Notes: generated by a model not told the origin, from the sequence alone. A stretch of DNA of 64,000 nt from Roseinatronobacter bogoriensis DSM 18756 (GCF_004366635.1 NZ_SORN01000002.1:619293-683292); one strand, 5' to 3'. Counted from the first letter of the stretch, positions 34,897 to 45,203 are shown. Numbers and translations are program-made.

Positions 34897-36405
34897 TTAG
34901 CGACGCCAGAATATCGAAAGCAGCAGCAGTAGTTCAAGGCGTCCAAGCAGCATTCCGAGTGCCAGAATCACTTTCGCGGCATCCCCAAGTTCTGCCCAGT
35001 GCAGAACCTCTGGCCCTGCGATATGGACGAGTGGCCCCGTTGTGGTCAGCGCAGCTACCGCAAAGATTGTGGCATCTTCCAGCCGCAACCCTGTGAAGGT
35101 CAGGAGTGCTGTTAGCGCCGTCAGGGTAAAAATGAAGATCATCAGAAAGAGCCACGCCGAAAATGCCCCGTCACGGCGCAGGCTGCGCAGGCGCTCGCCA
35201 TCACCACCGACACTGTCTGGATAAACCAGTTTCGACACTTCCCGCCGTGCCTGCCATGTCAGGGCAAAGATGCGCATCAGTTTAAGCCCGCCCGCTGTCG
35301 TCGCAACGCCACCGCCCAACATGGCCAGCCCCAACACCACAATCCCAGCCGCACCCACGAAAATACCCGAAACGCCGCCTCCAACCTCGCTGATGAAACC
35401 TGTCGTGGTAAGGAATGACAGGCTTGTAAACACATGGCCCCAGATCGTCGCCAATTGCGCCCCCAGCCCAGATGGCGACGACATGAACGAAGCACGCAGG
35501 ATCAGTGCCACAAGGATAACCGCAAGAATGACTGCCGCCAGTCGCAATTCAGGGTCATGCAAACGCGGTCCCTGCATTTGCTGCATGCTCTGCGCGCCCG
35601 GCCATAGACGACGACTCAGCGCGAATATCAAGAAGCAGGCGATCAACATCTCTGAAGCGAGGCCATTTATCGCGCCTTCAGGCGCGATTCCAGAGGTCGA
35701 CAATGTGGACATGGCCAGCATAAGCGCCACAAGCGGCGGATTGCCCGCGATGGACAGCGCGACCCAAAGAAACAGGGTCACCCCCACATAGACCGGCGCG
35801 ATCACCCGAAGTTGGTCTGCCAGACGCGACAGAACCTTGTCATCATAGCTTTCATCTATCCTGATGGATTGGTGCATCTCGCCCCTGCCAAGAGAAGCAC
35901 CGACAACCCCGGACTGGTTGCGAAACAACTCAAATCCACCCAAGTTCAGCGGCGCAAGCAGCGCAACGGCAATCGACATCAGGAATAACCCGCCGCCCCA
36001 GGCAACGGTCGCGCGCCACAGGTGCAGGCTGCGCGTCACCTCGCCTTCCAATATGCTGGCGCCAGTGGTGGTAAAGGCGGACAACATCTCAAACCAGGCA
36101 TCAACAAAGCGGATACCTGGCACGGCCTCGGTCAGTGGAACGGCCATCAGAACCGGCAGGAAGACATAGGCGAAAGACAGGTAAAAGAACGGATGCGCAC
36201 TTGTCATCTTCTCGACAGAGCCAGAGCGGTTGGCAAGATGCACAAACAGTGTCACAGCGCCCAGCAATAGCGCAGAGTACAGAAAGGCGCGTGCAAGCTG
36301 ATGCTCGCGCAAAGTAAACCCCACGGCTGCGGGCAACAGCATGGCCAGCGCGGTCAGCCCCATCAGGGCAACCAAAATCACCACTCCATGCGATCTGCGC
36401 GGCAT
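34897..36405 (-). CDS. trkH: Potassium uptake protein TrkH
   Basis: A 502-residue membrane protein of the Trk/Ktr type. Selectivity-filter regions are recognisable (TTTGASILEGEVTRS near residue 110; TLSTSGIAPEG; TTTGFISEVGG; TTTGPLVHIAG), four loops as expected for a pseudotetrameric pore. The ATG at 36405 has a GAGAGGCC site; the longer frame into trkA is rejected. It follows trkA by 31 bp and should use TrkA as its nucleotide-binding regulator. Confidence 0.94.
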   Translation of the reverse strand: MPRRSHGVVILVALMGLTALAMLLPAAVGFTLREHQLARAFLYSALLLGAVTLFVHLANRSGSVEKMTSAHPFFYLSFAYVFLPVLMAVPLTEAVPGIRFVDAWFEMLSAFTTTGASILEGEVTRSLHLWRATVAWGGGLFLMSIAVALLAPLNLGGFELFRNQSGVVGASLGRGEMHQSIRIDESYDDKVLSRLADQLRVIAPVYVGVTLFLWVALSIAGNPPLVALMLAMSTLSTSGIAPEGAINGLASEMLIACFLIFALSRRLWPGAQSMQQMQGPRLHDPELRLAAVILAVILVALILRASFMSSPSGLGAQLATIWGHVFTSLSFLTTTGFISEVGGGVSGIFVGAAGIVVLGLAMLGGGVATTAGGLKLMRIFALTWQARREVSKLVYPDSVGGDGERLRSLRRDGAFSAWLFLMIFIFTLTALTALLTFTGLRLEDATIFAVAALTTTGPLVHIAGPEVLHWAELGDAAKVILALGMLLGRLELLLLLSIFWRR

Positions 36406-36436
36406 CAAGGCCTCTCTCTCGCGCTTGGGTGCGACA

Positions 36437-37813
36437 CTAGAAAAATTCAACCGCGACTTGCAGCAATTCATCGACCTTCGGCACATCCCCGGTCAGCGAG
36501 AAGATCACCACAAGATCCCCTTCGCGCAGGACCATATCACCGCTAGGTCGCAAGAACTCTCCCTTGCGAGAAACCCCGATCAGCAAGGCCCCTTCTGGAA
36601 AGGAAATGTCGCGCACCCGTGCATTCGACAATTGCGAGGTGCTGAGAACCTGTGCCTCGATCACCTCGGCCTCTCGGTCGCCCAACAAATAGACCGAACG
36701 CACACGCCCATGCCGCACATGGCGCAAGATGGACGAAACTGTGAGCGCACGCGGGTTGATATGCGCATCAATCCCCATTGCATCGGCCAGCGGGACCATA
36801 CCAGGGTCATTGATCAGCGAGATGGCCTGTGTCGCCCCAAGGGATTTTGCGCGCACCGCCGCCAGAAGATTGGTGCGGTCATCATCTGTCAGCAGCAAGA
36901 CAGAGTCGATCTTGCCGATACCGGCCTCATCCAGCAGGTTTGCATCCATGCCATCGCCATGCAGCACGATAGAGCGTTCCAGCCCGTCAGCTGCAGCCTC
37001 GGCGCGGGCGCGATCACGTTCAATGACTTTGACGCGGACGCGCACAGGCTGGTTCTCCAAGGCACGCGCAACCGACAGCCCGACATTGCCGCCACCGACC
37101 ACAAGCACCCGTTCCTGCCGAGCTGGTGATTTGCCGAACACCTCAAAAGCGCGCGGCACATCGCGGGCATCGACCAACACATAGATCTGGTCGCCCGCAT
37201 AAAGCTGATCTTCGGGTTCGGGCGCAAATAGCCGTTTGCCACGGCGTACACCTGCCACCATGATCCGCAAGGTCGGGAACAAATCTGACAACTGACGCAA
37301 GGATGTGTTGAGAACCGCGCATTCCTCGTCCAGAGACAAGCCAATCAGCAGCGCCTTGCCCTGAAAATACTCCTGCACATCGAAAGCTTCGGGATAAGCC
37401 ACCCGCTTCAGCGCCGCCTGAGAGACTTCACGTTCGGGGCTGATGATGACATCAATCGGCATATGCTCGCGCCGGAACAGGTCCGAATAGCGCGGGTCCA
37501 GATAGGACAGTTCGCGCAGCCGCGCGATCTTGCGGGTTACGCCGAAAACCGAATGCGATACCTGACAGGTGACCATGTTCACCTCGTCAGAATAGGTCGC
37601 AGCGATGACCATATCGGCATCCCGCGCGCCAGCCTGTTCCAGAATGTTGGGGTGGCTTGCAAAACCTACAATGCCTTGCACATCCAGCGTGTCGGTCGCG
37701 CGGCGTACAAGTTCGGGCTTGCTGTCAACAAGCGTGACGTCATTTCTCTCACTCGAGAGATGGCGCGCGATCTGCAAACCGACCTGACCCGCCCCGCAGA
37801 CAATAACCTTCAT
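36437..37813 (-). CDS. trkA: Trk system potassium regulatory protein TrkA
   Basis: A 458-residue cytoplasmic protein with two RCK modules: an N-terminal Rossmann half (MKVIVCGAGQVGLQIARHL, residues 1-19) and a second (VLVVGGGNVGLSVARAL at about 234-250), each followed by a TrkA-C domain. It binds NAD(H)/ATP and gates TrkH. It sits 92 bp after ntrX and forms a transcription unit with trkH. Confidence 0.94.
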   Translation of the reverse strand: MKVIVCGAGQVGLQIARHLSSERNDVTLVDSKPELVRRATDTLDVQGIVGFASHPNILEQAGARDADMVIAATYSDEVNMVTCQVSHSVFGVTRKIARLRELSYLDPRYSDLFRREHMPIDVIISPEREVSQAALKRVAYPEAFDVQEYFQGKALLIGLSLDEECAVLNTSLRQLSDLFPTLRIMVAGVRRGKRLFAPEPEDQLYAGDQIYVLVDARDVPRAFEVFGKSPARQERVLVVGGGNVGLSVARALENQPVRVRVKVIERDRARAEAAADGLERSIVLHGDGMDANLLDEAGIGKIDSVLLLTDDDRTNLLAAVRAKSLGATQAISLINDPGMVPLADAMGIDAHINPRALTVSSILRHVRHGRVRSVYLLGDREAEVIEAQVLSTSQLSNARVRDISFPEGALLIGVSRKGEFLRPSGDMVLREGDLVVIFSLTGDVPKVDELLQVAVEFF

Positions 37814-37905
37814 GGCGAAAATCTTTCCTTATCTGGCGGCAACCTGACGCGTCATGTGTCAGCAAGGCCTGTCTAGTTCAAGCCTTTGCAATAGTTCGCG
37901 CCGCA

Positions 37906-39291
37906 TCACCCCTTCATTTCGGACAGTTTAGCCGTATTGACACCAAGCGATTTCAACTTGCGATGCAGCGCCGAACGCTCCATGCCGACAAAAGATGCAG
38001 TGCGGCTGATATTTCCGCCAAAACGCTTGATCTGTGACAGCAAATATTCCCGCTCGAACAATTCGCGCGCCTCTCGCAAGGGCAAAGTGGTCAGACTTCC
38101 TGACAAAACCAGTTTCGGGTCACTCTCATCGCCTTCGGATGGGGTTTCGGATTGCAGATCACGAATGTCGATTGGGCGACCTGCATCGCCCAGAATCATC
38201 GCGCGTTCAATCACATTGCGCAACTGGCGAATATTTCCCGGCCAGCGCATCGCTTGCAGATGCGCGCATGCAGCATCGGACAATGTCCGCTTCGCTAGTC
38301 CCTGCCCCCGATGCAGATCGTCGATGAAATACTCGGCCAGCAGCGGAATATCCTCGCGCCGTTCTTCAAGACCGGGCACTGCAATGGGCACCACACTCAA
38401 CCGATCGAACAGCTCTTGCCGGAATAGCCCTTCGCGGACCCGACCGGACAAATCCTGACTGGTCGCACTCATGACGCGCAAATCCACGCGGACCTTGTCG
38501 GCGCCGCCAACACGGGTGAACTGCTGTTCAACCAGTACCCGCAATATCTTGGACTGGGTGCCCATCGGCATGTCGGCCACTTCATCCAGATAGACCACGC
38601 CGCCATGCGCCTGCTCCAGCAGACCCGGTTCTACGCCGCGTTCGGGGCTTTCGCGGCCAAACAGCACCTCTTCCATGCGCTCAGGCTCTATCGTGGCGGC
38701 GGATACGCAGACAAACGGGCTGGACGCGCGGTCGGAGTGTTCATGCACATAACGCGCTGCCGCTTCCTTGCCGCTGCCTGCCGGTCCGGTGAACATGATC
38801 CGCGCATTGGACCCTGTCACCTTTTCAAGCTGTGCGCACATGGTTCTGTAGGCATGGCTTTCACCCAGCATCTGCGCACTGCTGTTGTCACGCCTGCGCA
38901 ACGCCATATTCTCGCGCCGCAGACGCGACGCTTCCATTGCACGACTGACAACCACCATCAGCTTGTCGATATTGAAGGGCTTTTCGATGAAGTCATAAGC
39001 CCCTTGCTTGATCGCTGCGACCGCAATTTCCACATTGCCATGCCCCGAGATGATAACGATTGGAATATCCGGGTTTGACCGTTTGACCGTCATCAGAATG
39101 TCGATACCATCCATCTTGCTGTCCTTCAGCCAGATATCGAGCACCATCAGGGCAGGTGGGTTTGCATTGACCTCGGCCATCGCCTCGTCAGAGTTTGCCG
39201 CGCGACGGGTTGTAAAACCTTCATCCTCAAGAATATCCGAGATCAACTCGCGGATGTCACGTTCGTCATCGACAATCAGAATATCACTCAT
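37906..39291 (-). CDS. ntrX: NtrX response regulator lacking the GAFTGA motif
   Basis: A 461-residue regulator: receiver domain with the phospho-acceptor Asp52, AAA+ domain with Walker A GPAGSGKE (169-176), and a C-terminal Fis-type HTH (ISRTASFVGMERSALHRKLK). The region after the Walker A retains VLFGRESPERG at about 209-219 but has no GAFTGA, the sigma-54 contact loop of NtrC-type activators. It overlaps ntrY by ATGA. With NtrY it should control nitrogen/redox genes, probably independently of sigma-54. Confidence 0.93.
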   Translation of the reverse strand: MSDILIVDDERDIRELISDILEDEGFTTRRAANSDEAMAEVNANPPALMVLDIWLKDSKMDGIDILMTVKRSNPDIPIVIISGHGNVEIAVAAIKQGAYDFIEKPFNIDKLMVVVSRAMEASRLRRENMALRRRDNSSAQMLGESHAYRTMCAQLEKVTGSNARIMFTGPAGSGKEAAARYVHEHSDRASSPFVCVSAATIEPERMEEVLFGRESPERGVEPGLLEQAHGGVVYLDEVADMPMGTQSKILRVLVEQQFTRVGGADKVRVDLRVMSATSQDLSGRVREGLFRQELFDRLSVVPIAVPGLEERREDIPLLAEYFIDDLHRGQGLAKRTLSDAACAHLQAMRWPGNIRQLRNVIERAMILGDAGRPIDIRDLQSETPSEGDESDPKLVLSGSLTTLPLREARELFEREYLLSQIKRFGGNISRTASFVGMERSALHRKLKSLGVNTAKLSEMKG

Positions 39292-41543
39292 GCGTCACTA
39301 CTCGCCATTTTTGTCATGTCTTCCTCGGTCATCTGTTGGGGGGACAGGCGCGGCAATCGGATCACAGCCTTTGCGCCAGCATGGGTGTCGCCCTCAAAAA
39401 TCTCTGCATCTTCAAGCCGCAAGGTGCCGCCGTGTTCTTCCATAATTTTCCGTACAATCGACAGGCCAAGCCCGGTTCCGGCTGCGCGGGTCGTCACATA
39501 AGGTTCGAACAGTCGCGCGCGATCCTCTGGAAGGCCGATCCCGTTGTCAGAAATCGTGATGCGCAATTCTGCATCCTGCGCCTCGAAACACACCCGTATT
39601 TCTGGAACAAATGCTGGCGTGTCTTCATTTTCTAACCTTGTTTCAATAGCTTCCCCGGCATTCTTAATCAGGTTTGTAAAGGCTTGCGCCATCATCGTTT
39701 CATCAACTTCAACGATTACAGGGGTATCGGGCAGCTTCGTTTGGAACCTGACATCCGGCTGCCCGCTTTCCTGCAACAAGGTGCAATCGCGCAGAATTGC
39801 CGCCAGATCATGCGGACGGCGATCCGGCTCCGGCATGCGTGCAAACCGGGAAAATTCATCAACGATGCGGCGTAAATCATTGGTTTGGCGAACAATTACA
39901 GATGTAAGCTGCGACAGGCTTTCTGCGTCTTCTGCGTCCAGCTTGCGCGAAAATTTTCGTTCGATCCGCTCAGACGAAAGCTGAATCGGGGTGAGCGGGT
40001 TCTTGATTTCATGCGCGATCCGGCGCGCCACATCCCCCCAAGCGGCCATGCGCTGCGCAGAGACAAGTTCGCTTACATCGTCAAAGGCCACAACATAGCC
40101 TTCCAGTTGCGCATCACTGCGACGGCGTTCGGCCATGCGCACCAGCAAAGTTTCCAGCCTGCCAGAACGCGAGAGCCTGAGTTCTTCCTGTACGCGGCCA
40201 AGATTGGTTGAGGTGCTGCGCAAACGATCCAGAAGCGGCGCAAATTCCGGCACGACCTGGTCGAGCGGCTCGGCCGGGCTGGCTGTCTCGTCCAACTCCA
40301 ACATAGCGACCGCCGCACGGTTGATGAACTCCACCCTGCCCTCAGCATCCAGTCCGATCACGCCCGCAGTTACAGACCCAAGCACCGAGTCGAACAAGCG
40401 CCTGCGCGCTTCGATCTGGCGGTTATTTTCAAGCAGGGTTTCGCGCTGGCCCTTCAATTGCCGCGTCATCTGATTGAAAACGCGCCCCAGCAGCGCAATT
40501 TCATCATCATCGCGCGCGACTCTCACCTGCACGTCCAGATCGCCGCTGCCCACCTGCCCCGCGGCCTCGGCCAAACGCCCGACAGGACGCGCAAGCCGTT
40601 CGGCAAAATTCAGCCCCAGCCAGATGGACCCCAGAATGAGAATAAGCGCGAACCCAAGATAAAGCGCACCGAATTGAAACAGCAATCGCCCGCGCTCGCG
40701 TTCAAGCTGCTGGTAGAACACAACTGTTTCACGGGTTTCATCCAACAAGCTCAGGATATTGCCATCCACCTCTCTGGCAACATAGAGATACCGGTCAAAG
40801 TAATTATCCAAGGCAACAAGCGCACGGAATTCATTGTTGGGCCAATCGCGGATAATCACAATCTCTTCCTGAGCCTGCGCGATCTGTTCTGGCGTCAGCG
40901 GGGTGAAATTGAACCTAAAAGACCGCTCTCCGCGCGCGCGGATCTCACCCTCGCCATCGACGATGAAGGCCACGCGCAGGCCACGCTGAATCTGCGCTTG
41001 CGCCTCGGACAACAAGCTGCGCAATTCACCCTCTTCAAGCAGCGGAAAGACACGGCGCACAGTTTCAAGATATGCGGCCAATTCGCCCGCATCCGTGCGC
41101 AAATCGCGTTCCTGCTCGAATTGGTACGCCTCTGCGGCGGCAAGCGAATTGCCGACCACGCGCTGCACCCGATCCGAAAACCACCCCTCAAGCCCGACAT
41201 TCAGTGTAAGTGCCGCAAAAACGGCCACTGTCACCGTTGGCACCAGGGCGATGGTCGCGAACAGCGTAGACAGCCGCAAATGTAGCCGCGACCCGGCCGA
41301 ATCCGACCGTCGTGCCGCGACCAGCCGCGCAACGCGCATGGCGACCAGCGCCGCGATAATCAGGACATAAACAAGATCAGCCAGCAGGACCAGCAACAGG
41401 CTGCGCGAGTCGAACACCTGCCCCATTGGCCCCAAAGCCATAAGGGTCAGAAATACAAGCAGCGGTCCTGTCAGAACCAGAACCAAAGCCATGCGGTTGG
41501 ACAAGCGTCCATCCCCCATTCCGGTCATCGCCGTCTTCAACAT
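39288..41543 (-). CDS. ntrY: NtrY sensor histidine kinase
   Basis: A 751-residue membrane kinase. Several N-terminal helices (residues 19-80 and about 120-145) and a periplasmic region precede a further helix near 325, HAMP, PAS, HisKA with H511 in RIAHEIKNPLTP, and an ATPase domain with N box NLIKNAGEAIE, DNGIGLPE and GTGLGLSIVRKI. The ATG at 41543 is the likeliest start (MLKTAMTGMGDGRL...); an ATG at 41528 would also be possible. It phosphorylates NtrX. Confidence 0.9.
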   Translation of the reverse strand: MLKTAMTGMGDGRLSNRMALVLVLTGPLLVFLTLMALGPMGQVFDSRSLLLVLLADLVYVLIIAALVAMRVARLVAARRSDSAGSRLHLRLSTLFATIALVPTVTVAVFAALTLNVGLEGWFSDRVQRVVGNSLAAAEAYQFEQERDLRTDAGELAAYLETVRRVFPLLEEGELRSLLSEAQAQIQRGLRVAFIVDGEGEIRARGERSFRFNFTPLTPEQIAQAQEEIVIIRDWPNNEFRALVALDNYFDRYLYVAREVDGNILSLLDETRETVVFYQQLERERGRLLFQFGALYLGFALILILGSIWLGLNFAERLARPVGRLAEAAGQVGSGDLDVQVRVARDDDEIALLGRVFNQMTRQLKGQRETLLENNRQIEARRRLFDSVLGSVTAGVIGLDAEGRVEFINRAAVAMLELDETASPAEPLDQVVPEFAPLLDRLRSTSTNLGRVQEELRLSRSGRLETLLVRMAERRRSDAQLEGYVVAFDDVSELVSAQRMAAWGDVARRIAHEIKNPLTPIQLSSERIERKFSRKLDAEDAESLSQLTSVIVRQTNDLRRIVDEFSRFARMPEPDRRPHDLAAILRDCTLLQESGQPDVRFQTKLPDTPVIVEVDETMMAQAFTNLIKNAGEAIETRLENEDTPAFVPEIRVCFEAQDAELRITISDNGIGLPEDRARLFEPYVTTRAAGTGLGLSIVRKIMEEHGGTLRLEDAEIFEGDTHAGAKAVIRLPRLSPQQMTEEDMTKMASSDA

Positions 41544-41692
41544 GGGCGATCTGGTTCCCTGATCACGCGCACCCCCTCCGCCAGCATCTTTTCCGTCAAA
41601 AGGGATAGTCCTTTTGCACGATGCGTTGCGGCGAGTTTGCCACATGACCTGTGGTAATTCTACATCAAATCACAATTTGTCAGACGCGCAGA

Positions 41693-43084
41693 TCAAGTCA
41701 GTTTTCGTCTGCGCGAGACGGCAATATCAAGCTCGGTGATTTTCTTGCGCAATGTGTTGCGATTGATCCCCAGAAGGTCAGCGCAACGCGCCTGATTTCC
41801 GCCTGTCGCGTCCAAAGCCAGTTCTATCAACGGGGTTTCCACTTCGCGCAGAATGCGCCCATACAATCCCGGGGGCGGCAAATCCTGCCCATGCAGATCG
41901 AAATATCGGCGCAAATGTCGCGCGACGGACTCTGACAGGGTTTCATCGGTGAAACGATCCCCGACTGTCACAGCACTTGGCTGGCTGTGCAACGCCGCCT
42001 CAATCTCCGCGCGCGAGATGATCGGGTCCGTGCTGGTCAGCCCAAGGCGGCGCAAGGTATTTTGCAACTGTCGCACATTGCCGGGCCACGAATACAGGCG
42101 CACAACCTCCATCGCTTCGGGCGAGAGGCTGCGCAGGGTCGCACCTTCATCCGCAGCTTGTGACAGGAAGTGACGCGACAGTGGCTCCAGATCATCGATC
42201 CGTTCGCGCAGCGTGGGCACATTCAGCACCACACCACCCAACCGATAATACAGATCCTCGCGCAAGCCACCTTCGGCCAAAGCGCGTGTCAGATTGCCCT
42301 GTGCGGTTGCCATGACGCGCGGCCCGTCCTCGGGCAAGGCATCCAGCAGACGCGCTGCGCGCAGTTGCGCATCCGTGTCGTATGACAGGATTTCATCAAA
42401 CAACAGCGTTCCCCCGCGCACACGCGACATCAGCACCTGCGCGCCGTCGAAAGTGTTCAGGTCTTCGGCTGTGGCGGCCACAAAGGGCTGATTGCGCCGA
42501 TCCGACAGGTCATGCAGGGTGCGTGCGATCAGGGATTTCCCTGTCCCGGATTCGCCCAGGATCAGCACAGGCATGGCAGAGTTGATGACCCGCGCGATCA
42601 GCCGGTACAGCTCCTGCATGACCGGTGTGCGGCCAACCAGAGGCATGGACTCCATGCTCAGCATATCGCCGCGCGGCGCCGGGCTTGGCCGGGCAGGTGG
42701 TTCATTTGACCCAACGCGACGGCGGTTCTTCATGGCCGCCCCCGCCCGCTTCAACAGGTCAGGCAGGTCGAAAGGTTTCGGCAGGTAGTCATGTGCATCC
42801 ACCTCATTGGCCTGGATGGCGGTCATGATCGTATTTTGCGCCGAAATCACTATAACAGGCAGGTCGGGGCGCTCCTGCGATATCTTGGGGATCATCTCGA
42901 TCCCATTGCCATCGGGCATCATCACATCTGTGATCACCAGATCGCCGCGCCCCTCTTCGACCCAGCGCATCAACGTGGTCAGGCTGGAGGTGGCATGCAC
43001 CTTGCAACCCGCGCGTGTCAGCGCCTGTGTCAGGACAGTGCGGATCGTGCGATCATCATCTGCCACCAGAACTGTGCCGTCCAT
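41693..43084 (-). CDS. ntrC: NtrC response regulator lacking the GAFTGA motif
   Basis: A 463-residue regulator: receiver with Asp53, central AAA+ domain with Walker A GESGTGKS (177-184) and Walker B TLLFDEI at about 226-232, and a C-terminal Fis-type HTH (ADLLGINRNTLRKKI). Only about 40 residues separate the two Walker motifs, against about 60 in enteric NtrC, and GAFTGA is absent. Rhodobacter capsulatus NtrC likewise lacks it and activates sigma-70 RNA polymerase (established). It overlaps ntrB by ATGA. Confidence 0.94.
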   Translation of the reverse strand: MDGTVLVADDDRTIRTVLTQALTRAGCKVHATSSLTTLMRWVEEGRGDLVITDVMMPDGNGIEMIPKISQERPDLPVIVISAQNTIMTAIQANEVDAHDYLPKPFDLPDLLKRAGAAMKNRRRVGSNEPPARPSPAPRGDMLSMESMPLVGRTPVMQELYRLIARVINSAMPVLILGESGTGKSLIARTLHDLSDRRNQPFVAATAEDLNTFDGAQVLMSRVRGGTLLFDEILSYDTDAQLRAARLLDALPEDGPRVMATAQGNLTRALAEGGLREDLYYRLGGVVLNVPTLRERIDDLEPLSRHFLSQAADEGATLRSLSPEAMEVVRLYSWPGNVRQLQNTLRRLGLTSTDPIISRAEIEAALHSQPSAVTVGDRFTDETLSESVARHLRRYFDLHGQDLPPPGLYGRILREVETPLIELALDATGGNQARCADLLGINRNTLRKKITELDIAVSRRRKLT

Positions 43085-44178
43085 CAGCGACTCTCCTTGC
43101 TGTCAGTCATCTTGGGTGCCCGAGGCAGTGATATCCGAAACACCGTGCGTCCGGGCCTGCTGTCAACCGAGACCCAGCCATCATGCGCTGCGATGATTTT
43201 CGACACCAATGCCAGACCAAGGCCTGTGCCGTTTTCACGCCCGGAAACAAAAGGGTCAAATACCTCATCTGCAATCTCGGCAGGTAATCCGGGGCCATCG
43301 TCGATGATCTCGACATGAATGGGCAAGGCGACGTCCTGCCCACTGGCACCGCGCAACCGCAGAGATTGCTCAAAAAACGTCTTGATGCGAATGCGCCCGC
43401 CCATCATCTGTGCGTGCGCGGCATTCTTCAGCAGGTTCAGGAATACCTGTAAAAGCTGGTCTGCATCTGCCCAGACCGGCGGAAGCGAAGGGTCATAGGA
43501 ATCGCGGATCTGCATATGTGCCGCAAACCCCACCTCAGCAGAACGGCGCGCCCTTTCCAGAACATCGTGAATATTCACAGCACGACATTCAGGGGGGCGC
43601 TGGTTGCCGAACTGCTCAACCTGATCCAGCAATTTGACGATGCGCTGCGTCTCGGCCACGATCAGATCGGTCAATGCGCGATCCTCGCCACTTAGCCCCA
43701 TTGAAAGAAGCTGCGCCGCACCCGTTATTCCCGCCAGAGGGTTCTTGATCTCATGCGCCAGCATCTGCGACATGCCAATCGCAGAACGTGCGGCATGGCG
43801 AATGCCATCCGCCTTGCCCAGCTTTCCTGCGATTTCGCGCGGGGTCATCAGCATCAGAACCAGATCACGCCTATCCCCCAACAGCGCAAGCTGGATTGCG
43901 CAATGCACACTCGGGCGCTCGCCCTGCGTGACGGGCACATCATTGATGAAAACTGGCGCGCGGTTTTCGCGGCATCGTTGCAATGCCGTTTCTATCGGCG
44001 CGTCAATCTGGACAATCTGCGCCAGGGGCCGCTCCAGCACCGACCGACGCGACAGGCTGAGGAATTGTTCTGCTGCCGGGTTACAATCGATAATACATTC
44101 CGCCCCGTTCTTCTGTCCGATCATCAGGGCGGGAACAGGCAAGGCAGACCAAATCGTCCCCGTGGGCGGCGGTGTCAT
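43084..44178 (-). CDS. ntrB: NtrB nitrogen-sensing histidine kinase
   Basis: A 364-residue soluble kinase: N-terminal PAS-like domain (about 5-115), HisKA with H142 in MLAHEIKNPLAG, and an ATPase domain with EIIDDGPGLP and GTGLGLALVSKI. It has no membrane segments, as expected for NtrB. It phosphorylates NtrC when nitrogen is limiting, under PII control. Overlaps nifR3/dusB by ATGA. Confidence 0.94.
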   Translation of the reverse strand: MTPPPTGTIWSALPVPALMIGQKNGAECIIDCNPAAEQFLSLSRRSVLERPLAQIVQIDAPIETALQRCRENRAPVFINDVPVTQGERPSVHCAIQLALLGDRRDLVLMLMTPREIAGKLGKADGIRHAARSAIGMSQMLAHEIKNPLAGITGAAQLLSMGLSGEDRALTDLIVAETQRIVKLLDQVEQFGNQRPPECRAVNIHDVLERARRSAEVGFAAHMQIRDSYDPSLPPVWADADQLLQVFLNLLKNAAHAQMMGGRIRIKTFFEQSLRLRGASGQDVALPIHVEIIDDGPGLPAEIADEVFDPFVSGRENGTGLGLALVSKIIAAHDGWVSVDSRPGRTVFRISLPRAPKMTDSKESR

Positions 44179-45203
44179 GCTGCGCGCTCCAGATCCTGCT
44201 GAGGCGCCAATGCATCGGGCAGCAGGCGCAACACCTCTGCAGGATCGGTCGCCGTCAATAGCTTGTGTCGCAGCACAGTCGAGCCATGTGCCGCATCGCT
44301 ATACCAGCCCAAGTGCTTTCGCGCGGTCTTGAGGCCAAGCTCACGACCATAAAACGAAAGAATCGCTTCATAATGCGCGCTGACCAGGGCAACCAGTGCT
44401 TTTGCCTCGGGAACCTCAGGCGGCGCATATCCGAACAGATCGGCGGCAACCTGCGCCAGCAGCCAGGGCCGCCCCTGCGCACCACGTCCAATCATCACGC
44501 CAGCCGCGCCTGACTGTGCCAGGGCCGTGCGCGCCGTTGCACGCGATGTGACATCGCCATTGGCGATCACCGGCACAGGACAGGCCCGCACTACATTACC
44601 GATAGCGGCCCAATCGGCCTTGCCTTTGTAAAACTGGCACCGCGTGCGACCATGGATTGTGACCATGCGAACGCCCGCATTCGCTGCGCGCACCGCAAGC
44701 CCTGCCGCGTTCAGGCTATCATCATCCCAGCCCAAACGGGTTTTGAGCGTCACAGGAACATCAACAGCAGAAACCACAGCCTCAATCAGGCGCAGGGCAA
44801 GATCAGGCTCGCGCATCAGGGCAGACCCGGACATGCCGCCGACGACTTTCTTGGCCGGGCACCCCATATTTATGTCAATGATCTCGGCCCCGTTATCGGC
44901 GACCATGCGCGCGGCCTCGGACAGCCAATAGGCGTCACGACCAGCAAGCTGAACGGCAGTGCGCACCTCGCCCAAACCCAGTTCGGCGCGCGCTTTGGCC
45001 CGCATCGAGGGCTTGGCTTGCACCATCTCCTGACTGGCGACCATCTCGGACACGACCAGCCCCGCGCCAAAACCCGCGACCACTCTGCGGAAGGGAAGAT
45101 CGGTTATTCCTGCGAGAGGCGCCAGCAGTACAGGCGGGTTGATTCCCAGCTCTGCCAATGGCCCACCATCGGGGGCGCGATCAGTTTTGTGGTCTTCGTG
45201 CAT
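44175..45203 (-). CDS. dusB: tRNA-dihydrouridine synthase (NifR3/DusB)
   Basis: A protein of 342 residues with a TIM-barrel FMN domain: LLAPLAGITDLPFRR near the start, the catalytic-Cys motif NMGCPAKKVVGG, GRTRCQFYKGKADW, and the RNA-binding C-terminal helix region (LGWYSDAAHGSTVLR). It makes dihydrouridine in tRNA. It heads the ntr operon, as nifR3 does in Rhodobacter. Start choice is uncertain: an ATG at 45224 with an AGGA site also fits; the chosen 45203 also has an AGGG site. Confidence 0.93.
   Translation of the reverse strand: MHEDHKTDRAPDGGPLAELGINPPVLLAPLAGITDLPFRRVVAGFGAGLVVSEMVASQEMVQAKPSMRAKARAELGLGEVRTAVQLAGRDAYWLSEAARMVADNGAEIIDINMGCPAKKVVGGMSGSALMREPDLALRLIEAVVSAVDVPVTLKTRLGWDDDSLNAAGLAVRAANAGVRMVTIHGRTRCQFYKGKADWAAIGNVVRACPVPVIANGDVTSRATARTALAQSGAAGVMIGRGAQGRPWLLAQVAADLFGYAPPEVPEAKALVALVSAHYEAILSFYGRELGLKTARKHLGWYSDAAHGSTVLRHKLLTATDPAEVLRLLPDALAPQQDLERAA

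Noticed and set aside
40458..41285. 275-codon plus-strand frame
   Set aside because: Antisense to ntrY; no homologous features.
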